From Adiantum capillus-veneris (lineage: Eukaryota; Streptophyta; Polypodiopsida; Polypodiales; Pteridaceae), in assembly GCA_014529385.2 (NCBI GenBank), contig CM043948.1, positions 76,175,291-76,239,290 of the forward strand: 64,000 bases of DNA. The letters run 5' to 3'. Below the pieces are notes generated by a model. The model was not told the origin of the DNA and ran no database searches. It saw only the letters and a list, made by a program, of their open reading frames with translations. Shown here in pieces: positions 1 to 10,850 of the stretch. Position 1 is the stretch's first letter; every line of letters begins with the position of its first letter. A program made the translations under genes and the position numbers.

Positions 1-274
1 GTTTAGAAGAGTTTGATTCTTGCCCAATCATTTGTCCATATGCTTTTGTCATCTGTAGCCTTCTAATTAGAGGGTATTTAAAGTAAGGAGATAGAATATA
101 TGGTAGGAAAAGGGAAAAAATCGGATGAATGGACTAAGGCGATCGAGCCGTCATGTGTAAAGGTTCGTGAATAGATCGGTACTTGGTATGACTGATCAGA
201 CTCTGATGTAACTTTCTGTCACTCAAAGATCGGCATGAGGTTGAGGTGAATTTGTATATTTCTTGATGGAACTC
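1..274. other. Gene-free sequence upstream of LINE-type tail
   Basis: No supported coding region. It directly precedes a LINE-type 3' tail, so it may be the 3' untranslated part of a decayed retroposon. A weak B-box-like word (GGTTCGTGAAT near 165) is present, but I could not find a matching A box. Confidence 0.3.
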
Positions 275-312
275 TAATACAATCACTCACAATTGTGAGT
301 TTTGCAAAAAAA
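275..312 (+). repeat. LINE/SINE 3' tail, copy 1
   Basis: A word beginning TAATACAATC, then a short hairpin CTCACAATTGTGAG, then TTTTGC and an A-rich run. The same module recurs at 8860-8900 (plus) and 55200-55242 (minus). The third copy follows recognisable LINE reverse-transcriptase-type coding, so this is probably the 3' terminus of that LINE family or of a SINE sharing its tail. Confidence 0.5.
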
Positions 313-1031
313 AAAAGAAGGAAGGTCACCAAAAAAAAAAGTATGTAAGCAATGCCTCAAGGGAGGGTTACTACTTACCCCAAGGAAAATGTTCTCTATC
401 TGCATCATGGAAAGTCATACTATATCCATGTCCACATCATGTAAGGTTATGTGCTTTGTGCTCGATGCAGACCGACTTGGCAACTTTTCTTGTTTAAGAG
501 TTACCTTTCATTAAACTACAATTTAAAATATGCACCTTGTGCTCCTCAATCTATGATGCCATCACACAACCCACTTCATTGTGGCCATAAATGGGCACCT
601 TTGCCCCTATTTTACATATTGGGTCAATTTACACATCTATTAATTAATTCCCTGGGAAGATTCGCTGCTCCTTAACTTTTATCAATTGGAGCCGATGCAC
701 ATGCTCCTTGCTCCACCCGCTCGCCATACCCTGTTGTCCACTCATCCTCCTCCATGCCTTCTATCTCCGCTTTCATCATTGCAAGCAGTCGGCAATGCAC
801 TTTCTCCACCTTCATCATTCCACTGTCTTGTCGTTATCGACTCTGCTTAGCAAACTCAGCTCGCAGATCGCACAGGCTTGGACCCTGCAGAGGCGAACCT
901 TCTTTAGTCTCCCAGCTGCCCTACGACCTACGGCACCCATGCCCTGCCTCCCCTTCCCAACCTCGTTCACCTTCGCGACGATGTTGCTCCCTGCTCTTCT
1001 TGTGTCCACGCAATGCATCGACATCACCGTA
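313..1031. other. No gene seen; C-rich DNA
   Basis: Two overlapping plus-strand frames stay open through 700-1180, but they run into AC and AG dinucleotide repeats. Their composition (Pro, Ser, Leu, His) is what C-rich DNA gives in any frame. I see no domain, splice pattern or conserved motif. Confidence 0.4.
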
Positions 1032-1151
<120 letters not shown>

Positions 1152-1184
1152 ATGTCCCCGTCGCACTTGCTGGCATTGCTAACC

Positions 1185-1379
1185 TGTGAAGGAGTACGCA
1201 CGGAAGTGCGATGCGAGAGAGAATGCGAGAAGAAGAGAACGACGATATGGTGAAATCGCTCTACTGTAATGTGTAGAGCATAGTGAGTTCTTATTAGGTT
1301 TCTTACAAAAGAATATGTGTACATACCTGGCGGCCCACCCACTTACCTGGGCGACCACATTGGGCTTTATACCCCAACA
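1185..1379 (-). repeat. Copia 3' LTR
   Basis: On the minus strand it starts TGTTGGGGTATAAAG just after the purine-rich AAGTGGGAGG and ends ...CCTTCACA. It matches 6552-6746 along its length. A TATA-like TATAAAG lies within the first 15 nt. Confidence 0.9.
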
Positions 1380-1390
1380 ACCTCCCACTT
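1380..1390 (-). promoter_or_regulatory. Copia polypurine tract
   Basis: AAGTGGGAGG on the minus strand directly abuts the TG start of the 3' LTR. This is the usual plus-strand priming site of plant copia elements. Confidence 0.85.
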
Positions 1391-1468
1391 AAAGTCCAAT
1401 GTGGTACTTTAAGTGTGAGAGAATCTACTATACAAGCTAATATACAAGAGATGTAGAGAAGTGATTTA

Positions 1469-4059
1469 CTATCCTACACCTAACTGCTTGCGAAAATGCG
1501 CAAAGCTCTCTGAGGGAAGTCCTTTTGTAAGTAGATCAGCAGGATTTTCTGTGGTGTGAACTTTGACAAGCTAAAGTTGCTTATCCTCAAGAATTTCCCT
1601 GATGAAATGATACTTCACATCCACATGCTTTGTCTTTGAGTGATAAACTGGATTGCGAGCCAATTGTATAGCACTTTGACTATCACAATATAACACGGTC
1701 ATCTCTTCTTTGATTCCCAAATCTGTTACTAGTCGATTAAGCCAAATTGATTCTTTGCATGCCTCTGATGTTGCAACATATTCAGCCTCTGTAGTAGACT
1801 GAGTAACACAATCTTGTAATCTAGAACGCCATGATACTGATCCACCAGCCAATGTAAAGACATACCCTGACGTAGACCTTCGGTTGTCTAAGTCACCTGC
1901 ATAATATGAGTCTGTAAAACCCTTTACACTTAGCTCTTGACTCCCATAGCATATACGCATACTCTTTGTAGCTTTCAGGTATCTCAATATTCCTTTCACT
2001 GCCTCCCAATGTTTCTTGCCTGGGTTTGACATGTATCGACTTACTACTCCCACTGCAAATGCAATGTCTGGGCGAGTAGCAATCATTGCATACATCAAAC
2101 TACCCACTGCAGACGCATATGGAATCTTATCCATTTCAGCCTGTTCGTCCTCAGCCACAGGACAATCTTGTTTGCTAAGTTTCACATATGGTGGCAATGG
2201 AACACTCAATGCCTTTCCCTTCTCCATATTGAAACGTTGCAAAACCTTGTCAATATACTCTGTTTGAGATAACCAAATCAACTTCTTTGATCTGTCTCTC
2301 TCAATGCGCATACCAAGTATATGACTTGCCTCACCCATGTCTTTCATGTCAAACGATTTTGCCATCTTTGACTTCAAAGCTGAAATTTCTTCCAAGTGCT
2401 GAAATTTCTTCCAGCAATTAACATGTCATCCACATACAAAATAAGGATCAGCCAAGTGCCATCCTTAGCCTTCTTTGTATATAGACAGTGATCGAACTCA
2501 CTACGTTTGTAGCCTTGAGAAAGCATAAACTTGTGGAACTTATGGTACCATGCCCTCGGTGATTGTTTTAAGCCATAAAGACTCTTTAACAACTGGCATA
2601 CCAAATCTTCCTTGCCTTTCTCAACAAACCCTTCTAGCTGCTGCATGTAAATTTCCACATCTAAATCACCATGCAAGAACGCTGTCTTGACATCCATTTG
2701 GTGCAACACCAAATCTAATATGGCAACCAATGCAAGAAAGCATCTCAATGTAGTCATCTTGACCACCGGAGAGAAGACTTCATCAAAGTCAATGCCTTGT
2801 TCTTGCTTAAAGCCCTTGGCAACAAGCCTTGCTTTGTACTTTGGTTGACTATCATGAGCGGTGATCTTATACCTGTAAACCCATTTACAAGGTAGAGCCT
2901 TTTTGCCCTGTGGTAGTTTAACTAGCTTCCATGTCTGGTTTTTATGGAGAGCTGTCATCTCTGACTGCATGGCCAATTGCCAATTCCCGGAATCCTTCAT
3001 TTGCACTGCTTCCTTGTAACATGAAGGCTCATTGCAATCAGTCAGCATGACATAGTTTATAGATGGAACAAACCCATCAGGAGGTCGCGTGATACGCCCA
3101 GATCTACGCAAAATAGGTGGCTCAGGCTCAGCCACAACCTGTGGTTCCAATCTATCCCGTCCTTGCTCCTCTTGAGCCCTGACATTTTGTCTTGCACGTG
3201 CAGGTCCATCTTCTTGGAAGACAACTCTTCTAATCTCCTCAACCCTCTCTGGTTTAGAATGATATTTGGATTCATTAAAGTGAACATCATTGCTGCGGAT
3301 AACCTTTCTGGATTCCGGATCCCAAAGTCTGTACCCCATCTCACCAGAATTACCATAGCCTAGAAAGATGCACTTTCTACTCTTTGGCTCAAGTTTGTTC
3401 CTAAATTCCTTTGGAACGTGAGTATATGCCTCACAACCAAAGACTCTGAGATGCTTGTATGAGGGCATCTTGCCTGACCATACCATCTCTGGCACTGAAT
3501 CCTTCTGCAAAACCTTGCTAGGAGATCTATTTATAAGATGAACAGCTGTTGATACAGCTTCAGCCCAAAACCCATTTGGAAGCTGTGCATTAGACAACGT
3601 ACTTCTGACCTTCTCTTGTATGGTCCTATTCATCCTCTCAGCAACACCATTTTGAGGAGGATTGTAAGGAGCAGTAAGTTCACGTTTTATACCTTTTGAC
3701 TCACAAAAGTCCTGAAAGGCCTTTGAAACATACTCTCCACCATTGTCAGTGTGTAAGCATTTAAGCTTCTTGCCACTCTGATTCTCCACAAGTGTCACAA
3801 ATGTTTTGAAAACAGTAAACGCTTCATCCTTGTGCTTGAGAAAGTAAACCCATACTTTCCTCGAGTAATCATCTATAAATGTCATAAAGTAAGAAGCTCC
3901 CCCTAGAGATAGGTTAGGCATAGGTCCACACAAATCACTATAAACAAGTGCCAACTGTGTATCTCTTCTACTGCTTCTATGCTTATGTGGCTGCTGTGTT
4001 TGCTTACCATACAGACAATGTTCACAAAATTCAAAATCATGAAGTGAAAATCCAGGCAA
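1469..4059 (-). pseudogene. pol: Copia integrase-reverse transcriptase-RNase H
   Basis: Minus-strand pol. The integrase zinc region ends in CEHCLYGKQ. The catalytic core shows all three acidic positions: SDLCGP, HTDNGGEY and NGVAERMNRT. RT follows with MDVKTAFLHGDL and an intact YVDDMLIAG active site. RNase H shows STTEAEYVA and the terminal KTKHVDVKYHFIRE. Two lesions split it. A 19-bp direct duplication (GCTGAAATTTCTTCCA at 2379 and again at 2398) shifts the frame just after the YVDD box. A TAG at 1571-1573 precedes the final TTENPADLLTKGLPS segment, which ends at 1469. The catalytic residues are preserved, so loss of function is recent. It continues in the same frame from the gag-protease segment across the single TAG at 4060. 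Confidence 0.93.
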
Positions 4060-4878
4060 CTAACCAGAACGAGACAAGATTTCCATTCCCTTCTTGGACA
4101 TATGTCCTAACCGGCTATGCCACAAAGAAACGTTCGGCTGCTCGGTTACATTGATTACATTTTTAGAGACATTTGATACATAAATCATGTAAAGTCCTCC
4201 AGACTTTACTCCATGTGCTTCTGTCATAGAACCCTTGGATATCTTCCACATGTTCTGTCCAAAAGTGGTGACGTAGCCAGCATCATCAAGTAAACCTGTG
4301 CTGATCAAGCTCTTTGTAATTGCGGGAACATGTCTCACATTTTTCAGCGTGAAAGAAGAGCCATTCTGAAACTTCAATTGAACATCTCCAATACCTAAGA
4401 TCTCACATGTCTGCCCATTGCCTAGCCGAACATGATCTTTAGTGGTCACATAAGAGTTAAACCACTCCTTGTTTGGAGACACATGAAGTGATGCCCCTGA
4501 GTCTATAATCCAGTCACTCAATGCATGTCCATCAGATGCTGTAAGAAGAGTTGAGTCCATTGTATTCTTCAAGAAGTAGATGTCTCTTGACACTAGACTG
4601 TCATCCTCTGCAACAGTGTTTGTCACATTTATTTCTTGAATCTTCATTGAGGACTTGTTCTTCTCACCATGGTCTTCAGCTTTTTCTTTGTCTTTTTCTG
4701 CTTTCCATTCTCTGCAGTTTCTTTTCATGTGACCCTTCTTGCCACAATGGTAGCATTCTATGCCACTCTTGCCTTTAGCACTGCGGGACTTGCTACGAGA
4801 TTGATTCCTCTTTCCACCTTTGTACTTTTCTTTGGTCCTTCCCCTGACAACTAAGGCTGTTCCTTTGCCTTTGTCCAT
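4060..4878 (-). pseudogene. Copia gag zinc knuckle, protease and integrase start
   Basis: Minus-strand frame of 272 codons. It starts with a Lys/Arg-rich stretch, then a CCHC zinc knuckle CYHCGKKGHMKRNC (nucleocapsid), then the retropepsin site WIIDSGASLHV (D-S-G), then the integrase N-terminus with LWHSRLGHMS (the HH of the HHCC zinc finger). It ends at TAG 4060-4062 and the next pol segment continues in the same frame, so a single stop separates the protease part from the integrase core. Confidence 0.9.
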
Positions 4879-5059
4879 TGTCTTTACATTGGTTTCTTCA
4901 GTAAGCAGACTGCCTTATACACCTGCTCACCCGAAACCATCTGGAGGTGCAATTACTCAAAGCTGTGCGAAAAGTGTCCCAACTTTCCGGCAATGTGATC
5001 AACAGGAACATAGCTCTAACAGGTTCATCAAACTTGACACCTTGAGGTGACAACTGACT

Positions 5060-5455
5060 TTAGATGGTGTTGAATTCATTCAGATGATTGGACATAGGTG
5101 TCCTTTCTTTCATCTTCAAGTCAACAAGCTTCTTAAGCCAGTATACCTGTGAAGCTACACTCTGCTTCTCATAAAGATCACTCAGCTTTGTCCATGCTTC
5201 ATAAGCCGATATCTCGTCTGCTACATTGAAGTAAACGCTTTCTGCCAAAGTCAGCATAATGGTAGAAAGTGCCAATTCATCCATTTCGCTCCATTCATCT
5301 TCGTCCATATCTTGTGGTTTTATCCCCTTGAGCTTGATAGGTTTTATCTGCTTCTTTTGTACCAACACGTACCAAATCTGCTTCTTCCACAATGGGAAAT
5401 TGGTTCCATCCAGCTTCTTGATATTGTAAAGAGTAGTGTCGTGTGATCCAACCAT
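5060..5455 (-). pseudogene. gag: Copia gag N-terminal part
   Basis: 131 codons starting at an ATG 1.08 kb after the primer-binding site. It shows the copia Gag features LDGTNFPLWKKQI near the start, then a helical region ending in LKMKERTPMSNHLNEFN. Coding similarity continues in another frame through 4879-5060 (LSPQGVKFDEP...), so at least one indel separates this from the zinc-knuckle segment. The expected product is the capsid-like Gag of a Ty1/copia particle. Confidence 0.85.
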
Positions 5456-6539
5456 AGCTACGCTTCACAGTAGTTTACTTTCCTGGGAAAAATTCGGCAG
5501 AGTTTCCCCTGTAAACTCACCTCTGAACCAATATCAACCTATCAAATGAACCAAGAAAGCTTCAGATTCTGTAGAAATTTCGGCAGAGTCTCCTTTGTAA
5601 AATGGCTCTGGTGTACTAAAGAAACAGACCAAAAACAGCTCAAAAACCACTGTCTCTCTAACACTGTAAGCTGTTGGTAAACCGATCCTGCACCTGTATT
5701 GTGTCTCACTGTCCTGTCATTGTCTTGTAAGCATGGACTACGACAATGCCTCAATGGCAGTAAAGCAAAGATGCAATCCCAACTTTCTAACTCACAGTCA
5801 ATACATCCTAGCTGCCTATCTAAGGGTGCTCGAGGGATCGCTCCAAGACCTGTATCACCGAAAGGATCTCAACATTCGAGAATCCCCCAGCTCAATAAAA
5901 CCTCACTCGACCCTCAACAAAGGCTGCAGTAAATCTGACAGTACATAGACTTCCCACAAAGTCATAGATCCACAAATTTCCCATTGTATGCTGTAACCGC
6001 TGCGGCGGTTGTTTGCTGCGTGACTCACAGCCAGCAAACCCTCAACAGACATACATCATCTCTGACAATACATACGATGTGGAAGTACCTGCAATGCCAG
6101 GATGAAATCTGGAATATCAAGCAACAAACACAAGCTACCTGATGAACTAGTGGATGTCGCCTACAGTCTGTGTGTAGGTGCGTCCGTGTCGTATTTGACA
6201 CGCCTCCAAGAAGTGTGAGCCGTCCTTCGTTGTGTAGACAGCCACAAATGAGCACTTTGGAAGTGCAGATATCCTCAGCACCTACAGTTGTAGGCCGAAA
6301 CCCCAAATTTGCAGAGTCGGATCTGCACCCGCCGAAACCACGTAGTCGAAAATGGCCTGCGCAAAATTTTGTCAAAGCCGAACGGTGGCCGAGATGACCT
6401 CAAAATGAAATTCTGAAAACACCGAGGCCTTCGGCCAATCCCACAAGATTTGGGGCCGTGTCTTTGCCTGTCGAATTTCACTCCAATCTGAGCAAGTGAC
6501 TCTGGCTACCTGCAAATGCTGCCCCGAGCCTCGATCTGA
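5456..6539 (-). other. Copia 5' leader
   Basis: About 1.08 kb between the primer-binding site and gag. I see only short unrelated open frames and no domain. The length is unusual for a copia leader, but I see no inserted element boundary. Confidence 0.6.
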
Positions 6540-6551
6540 GCTCTGATACAA
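6540..6551 (-). promoter_or_regulatory. Copia primer-binding site
   Basis: On the minus strand TTGTATCAGAGC lies immediately inside the 5' LTR. It differs from the standard initiator-tRNA-Met primer site TGGTATCAGAGC by one base. Confidence 0.8.
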
Positions 6552-6746
6552 GTAGAAGGAGAACGAGCGAAAGTGCGACGCGAGAGAGTGTGCGAGAAGA
6601 AGAGCACGACGATATGGTGAACTCGCTCTACTGTAATGTGTAGAGCATAGTAAGTTCTTATTAGGTTTTTTACAAAAGAATATGTGTACATACCTGGCGG
6701 TCTGCCCACTTACCTGGGTGACCACATTGGGCTTTATACCCCAACA
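6552..6746 (-). repeat. Copia 5' LTR
   Basis: Matches 1185-1379 in the same orientation. On the minus strand it starts TGTTGGGGTATAAAG at 6746. Its inner terminus has decayed (CTAC instead of CACA next to the primer-binding site). Confidence 0.9.
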
Positions 6747-7994
6747 CCCTGCACGCGCGACGTCCATACACACTTTTTCCAACCTCGCCCCTGTGCACCG
6801 CCCTTTGCCCATGCACGTCTTGTGCGCGATGAAAAATCCAAAGTGCCCTGCTCCCCCAATATTTTCTCGATGCCTGGTTGTCAGAGGAAATATCTCCAAA
6901 AATAAACTTTTTTATAACTTTCCATAACAGCTGATTGTATTCTAATTGCCTACCTCCCTTTTTTGCTAGATATTCTCTGACAAATTGCATGCTAACCACT
7001 AAAGAACGGATCTCAATTGTCAAAAACCTTGACTAATGGGTCACGTGGACGTTTGCTTCCTTTTCTATTCAAACTATTCAAACTAAAACACGTACCTTTA
7101 CTTTTACATCTCTTCAAACAAAGATATCTCCCTAGATTCCTACATAAAGAAATGGAAAAAAGATTAGGGCCACATAGCTATTCGGTCTGCACTCTAATTA
7201 TACGAAATCTTGCTAGATCCTCCTCTCGCCCTCGCATCCACAAAAAAAAAACCCCTCTCTCTCCTCTCTCTTCCCTCTGCGCCCTCCTGTGCTTTGCCAT
7301 GGCTGGTCGAGCCCTGCTGCTTGCACAGCCAGGGACAGTAGGTCCTCCAGCTCCTCACTTGTCACCTCCTTTGATTCCTCTCCTACCAGACGACAACAAC
7401 AGCCACCTTCGCGCGCCTTCCGTTCTGCCTGCGTCCTTGCATTCTCACCCCCGACCCCTGTACCTCCTCCTCTACACGTCCTGCCCCCCAAGGCCCTGCC
7501 GGTTCTGCTGCACGCAATGCTGGTCCCAACGCCTACGTAGTTTGAAGGTTGCTTCCCTCAGACTCATTTGGCGAGATGCCTCCCCCCAAACAAAAAGACG
7601 TAAAACAGTGCCTCTCTCTCCTCTCTCTTCGATCTCTCTCCTCTCTCTTTCCCTTCGTCCTTGGCCATCGCTTGCTGCTCTGCGCCCCCGCATTCACCAA
7701 GCTTGTCGACACCTGCCTGCAGAGCCATGCACAGCAGCTCCATCCCTCGCCCCCCTTCGTGGCTCCACTGTGCTGCCCTCCATGCCACCGGCCTTGCTCT
7801 CTCGCGATTTTCGCCCTATCTCGACAATGAACACACAACATCCTGCAACCTTGCACGCGTTGCACCTGCAACACGCACCACCTCTCGCAACGAGCTCTCT
7901 CTCTCACTCACTATCTCTCTCTCCCCCCCACTTCTTGGCCTGTAGTCCAAAGAGAAACGACGCCAGACAAATAAGGCATGCTACGTTTCTTCAC
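6747..7994. other. C-rich DNA, no supported gene
   Basis: A 392-codon plus-strand frame (7017-8195) spans this stretch. Several overlapping frames on both strands are also open, which points to a low stop-codon density from C-rich DNA. Short CT-rich tracts recur (7255-7280, 7608-7650). No domain, catalytic motif or splice pattern is visible. Confidence 0.4.
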
Positions 7995-8047
7995 TCTCTG
8001 TCTCTCTCTCTCACACACACACACACGGCATTGGCATCAAAAAATCT

Positions 8048-8101
<54 letters not shown>
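7995..8101. repeat. Microsatellites (CT)n, (AC)n, (CT)n
   Basis: Short CT and AC runs at 7995-8026 and a pure CT run of about 50 bp at 8050-8100. Confidence 0.95.
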
Positions 8102-8102
<1 letters not shown>

Positions 8103-8859
8103 CTCCAGTTGTCCCGCAACCTTTTCACATCGACCTTTCTCTTTCGTTTTCATCCTTCACCCAAGAGGGCATCTCACGAGATACCCTCTAATTAGACCTG
8201 CTTCAAAATCGGGGCGCTCTACTGGGCTCAATTTGGTTGCCATGCTAACAAATTAGACAAGCTAGTTCTTTGGCATTTGCTTCAACTTCCACCAAATCAT
8301 TTTACCAGTGAATGCAAACTTGAAGATTATTTTTTCTTGAATAGTGAAGGTCTGCCCAACTATTCATGGAATGCCAGATGATCAGAGGCCTGACTAGAAA
8401 ATTCTGAGGCCTAACTAGAAAATTCTGGCAAGTGGGTCTAAAGGACATGGCATATCAGATTCTTCAAAACTGATCTGTTCTTTGGTGGCTGGAAGATGGG
8501 AAGTCCTCATTTGCTTATTTGCACTAAAATCGTCAGGTACTTCTTCTTTCATCATATATTGCGGGTGAGGAACCGCCATGTGGAGATCTTGATGTGGCAA
8601 GCTTCTTAGAGATTATATAAGAAAGCAGAGTGATGATCTATACACTCGGAAGCAAGCAAGACTCGGGAGGTTGGTCTAGGGATACCCACGCCCTGTTGTC
8701 AATGTGCAATAAGTAAAAGCCTTGAACTATAGTTCACCTACATTGTAGAGCCGGTTATGATGAGCTTCGGTGAGAGGCTGTACACATCCAATTTGTATTG
8801 TTCAGCACCTCAAGGCTCTGCCTGAGCTTGAGATTGGGCTGTAATTTTGATTGTGGGAT
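8102..8859. other. No gene seen; probable degenerate retroposon body
   Basis: No frame shows a recognisable domain. Because it ends in a LINE-type 3' tail (8860-8900), the final few hundred bases are probably the 3' part of a decayed LINE or SINE. A weak box-A-like TGGTCTAGGG near 8672 is not backed by a good B box. Confidence 0.3.
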
Positions 8860-8902
8860 TAATACAATTCACTCACAGATTGTGAGTTTTGCCAAAAAAC
8901 AA
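8860..8902 (+). repeat. LINE/SINE 3' tail, copy 2
   Basis: TAATACAATTCACTCAC, a short hairpin, GTGAGTTTTGCC, then an A-rich run. It matches the modules at 275-312 and, inverted, 55200-55242. Confidence 0.55.
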
Positions 8903-9219
8903 AAGATCCATCAATGCTAGATTGATTTCTTTAGCAACTATAAAAATACATGTTCTCATCCTCCTTATATGCTAGGTTATTTGGTCTTAGCACCACTTAG
9001 TCAAATCCTTATCTCACTTTTCAATTTTAAATTCATTACTTAGCTCTTACTTTTGCTTTTCTAGTGCCCAATCAAAGTTTTCAATTCAGATACATTATAG
9101 ATAAATGGCCGCCACAAGCATTTCTAGTCTAGGCTGGCATCTCAAAACACAGGCCACGATAAAGGCTACTTTACAGTGTTTCTAGTGCATTTCTCTTTGT
9201 TCTCCTTGAGTCTACGATG

Positions 9220-9292
<73 letters not shown>

Positions 9293-9418
9293 ACATTCAT
9301 TCATGAGAACATGGTGTTGATTGCCTGCATGCCTCTTGATAAAATGCCGTGGCTTCTTCAGAAAGGACCCAGGATCATTAAAAAGTTTGCAGCAATTGAG
9401 AGAGAGAGAGAGAGAGAG
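9220..9418. repeat. Microsatellites (CT)n(CA)n and (GA)n
   Basis: CT (about 9221-9254) followed by CA to about 9290, then a short GA run at 9398-9418. The open frames across them only translate the repeats. Confidence 0.95.
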
Positions 9419-9711
9419 GTACCTGTTGCCATGGCGCATATATACCTGCAGCGTCGAACAGAAAAGCACTTCCTCCTCGCAGGGACGAGCGGCTGCCACG
9501 CATACGTCGTCTTCCCCGTCCTTTCTCCTGAGAACCAAGCGAAAGCGAAGAAAGCAGGGAGCCGTCGACATGGCTGCCATGCAATTGATCAGGCGTCAAC
9601 TCTCTCTCTCCCAGACCTTTTCCCCAGAGCTTTTTTTAATTTAACCCGATTATGTACAAATTTTAAAAGGAAAGCTCCCTGCATTGTGCTCACGATTTGA
9701 AAAAAATGCTG

Positions 9712-9800
9712 ATATGTTGCACACATTTTGAAAAAAGTTATTAACGTGATTCACCGAAGTTGCGCATTTTGTGATTGAATAGCAGAATGGGCTTGGGCAG
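9712..9800 (+). repeat. Direct repeat with 10752-10850, copy 1
   Basis: Starts ATATGTTGCACACATTTTG and continues with a recognisable match (gtgattcaccgaag versus gtgaatcacagaag, then tgattgaatagca). The second copy lies 1.04 kb downstream, just before the 3.4-kb tandem array. Confidence 0.7.
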
Positions 9801-10049
9801 GTGGGAGGAGAGTTCAGAGACGCAACAAGTAACGAGGGCACATGCGTGAAAATGAACGGGGGCATGTCCGCAACAGAGGAGCAAAGACATGGTTCTTTTT
9901 TTAATACTGAGATGGTGATAATAGCCCCACAGCCTGATTTGATGGTTAACGCATGAGTCTCCATTTCTTATCCGGCCACCTTCCACACTATCTCACACGG
10001 GTAGCTTCAAATGGGATCTACGGTTGAGGCGATTCAGACTGTAAAATGC

Positions 10050-10260
10050 ACATTTGTAAATTCGGGACATTTGATAAATTCGGGGAGAAAAGTAAATTCG
10101 GGACCCTCCGTCTTGAACCCTCGAGCTCCCCACTACGAGTCATGTGCACTAACCACTACGCCCGCATGCATTCGTTGAAATATAGGGGATTCGAGTATCT
10201 CATATTGTAAATGTGGTCCGATTAGTAAATTCGGGGTAAATTTGTAAATTCGGGGTGATT
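10050..10260. repeat. Dispersed GTAAATTCGGG repeats around a SINE head
   Basis: The word (G)TAAATTCGGG occurs about five times (near 10056, 10074, 10091, 10224 and 10240), on both sides of the tRNA-like sequence at 10104-10168. This may be a small element interrupted by a SINE, or a local duplication. Confidence 0.5.
10104..10168 (-). mobile_element. tRNA-derived SINE head (pol III promoter)
   Basis: On the minus strand there is an A-box-like GTAGTGGTTAGTGCAC followed about 35 nt later by a B-box-like GGGTTCAAGAC. The order and spacing fit a tRNA-derived internal promoter. The predicted anticodon and acceptor stems do not pair well, so this is not a functional tRNA gene. No A-rich SINE tail was found close by. 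Confidence 0.5.
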
Positions 10261-10751
10261 GTCAAATATGACGGTCCACGATTGGCACGCCCCGCGTTTT
10301 CCTCCTCCACCATTGATCCCATTTGACCATGCCCGTGCGATATAGTGATGAGGCCCGGCCACCAGAGTTTCAGCCCGGTTACATCATGGCGACTTCTACT
10401 TGATTTGAGGTGATCGATTTGGAAAATGTGCAAAGAGAAAAAGTTGGAAACTGGAGGAATTCTTCGTAATGATTGAATAAAAGTTGGAAGTTGCTAATAT
10501 GCTAGTAAATGGCGAACTCAAGGAGATGCTTCTCTCTCTCTCTCTCTATTCACAATGAGCTGTTGCAGATGACTAAGGTAGGGATCGTGTCTCGAGGCCT
10601 ATTGGCGACGTTTCATGAGGGGAGGAGGGAGGAGGGCAGGCTACGTGCAAGGGCACCACCGAGGTGTAGAGGAAGGGGAGCGGGGGAATCACAGGGAGTT
10701 CCAAAATATTCCCTCGAATCTTGCTATTAGTTAATGATTCCATCACTACGA

Positions 10752-10850
10752 GTATGTTGCACACATTTTGAAAAAGGGTTATCAAGGTGAATCACAGAAG
10801 ATGTGCATTCTACAATTGAATAGCAAAGTTGGTGTGGCCCACACAGGTGG
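10752..10850 (+). repeat. Direct repeat with 9712-9800, copy 2
   Basis: Same ATGTTGCACACATTTTG start as copy 1 with scattered differences. It ends about 25 bp before the start of the tandem array. Confidence 0.7.

Larger units (their letters stand above)
1185..6746 (-). mobile_element. Ty1/copia LTR retrotransposon, nearly complete
   Basis: The element runs on the minus strand: 5' LTR (6552-6746), primer-binding site, ~1.08-kb leader, gag, protease, integrase, reverse transcriptase, RNase H, polypurine tract, 3' LTR (1185-1379). The order PR-IN-RT-RH marks Ty1/copia. The LTRs are very short (~195 bp) and by eye about 90% identical, with roughly 18 differences. Only a few lesions break the polyprotein: frame loss between gag segments (4879-5060), an in-frame TAG at 4060-4062, a 19-bp tandem duplication in RT at 2379-2413 and a TAG at 1571-1573. 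The 5-bp flanks (taacc and ccctg) do not match, so no target duplication is visible. It may once have moved autonomously but is now defective. Confidence 0.93.

Noticed and set aside
1180-6751. Target-site duplication of the copia element
   Set aside because: The 5-bp flanks taacc and ccctg do not match, and small shifts do not help.
7017-8195. 392-codon open frame on the plus strand
   Set aside because: It is rich in Ser, Leu, Pro and Arg, runs through CT and AC repeats and overlaps several other open frames on both strands. Low stop density in C-rich DNA explains it; no domain or motif is present.
10104-10168. A functional tRNA gene
   Set aside because: A- and B-box-like words exist, but the acceptor and anticodon stems do not pair, so a SINE head is the better call.
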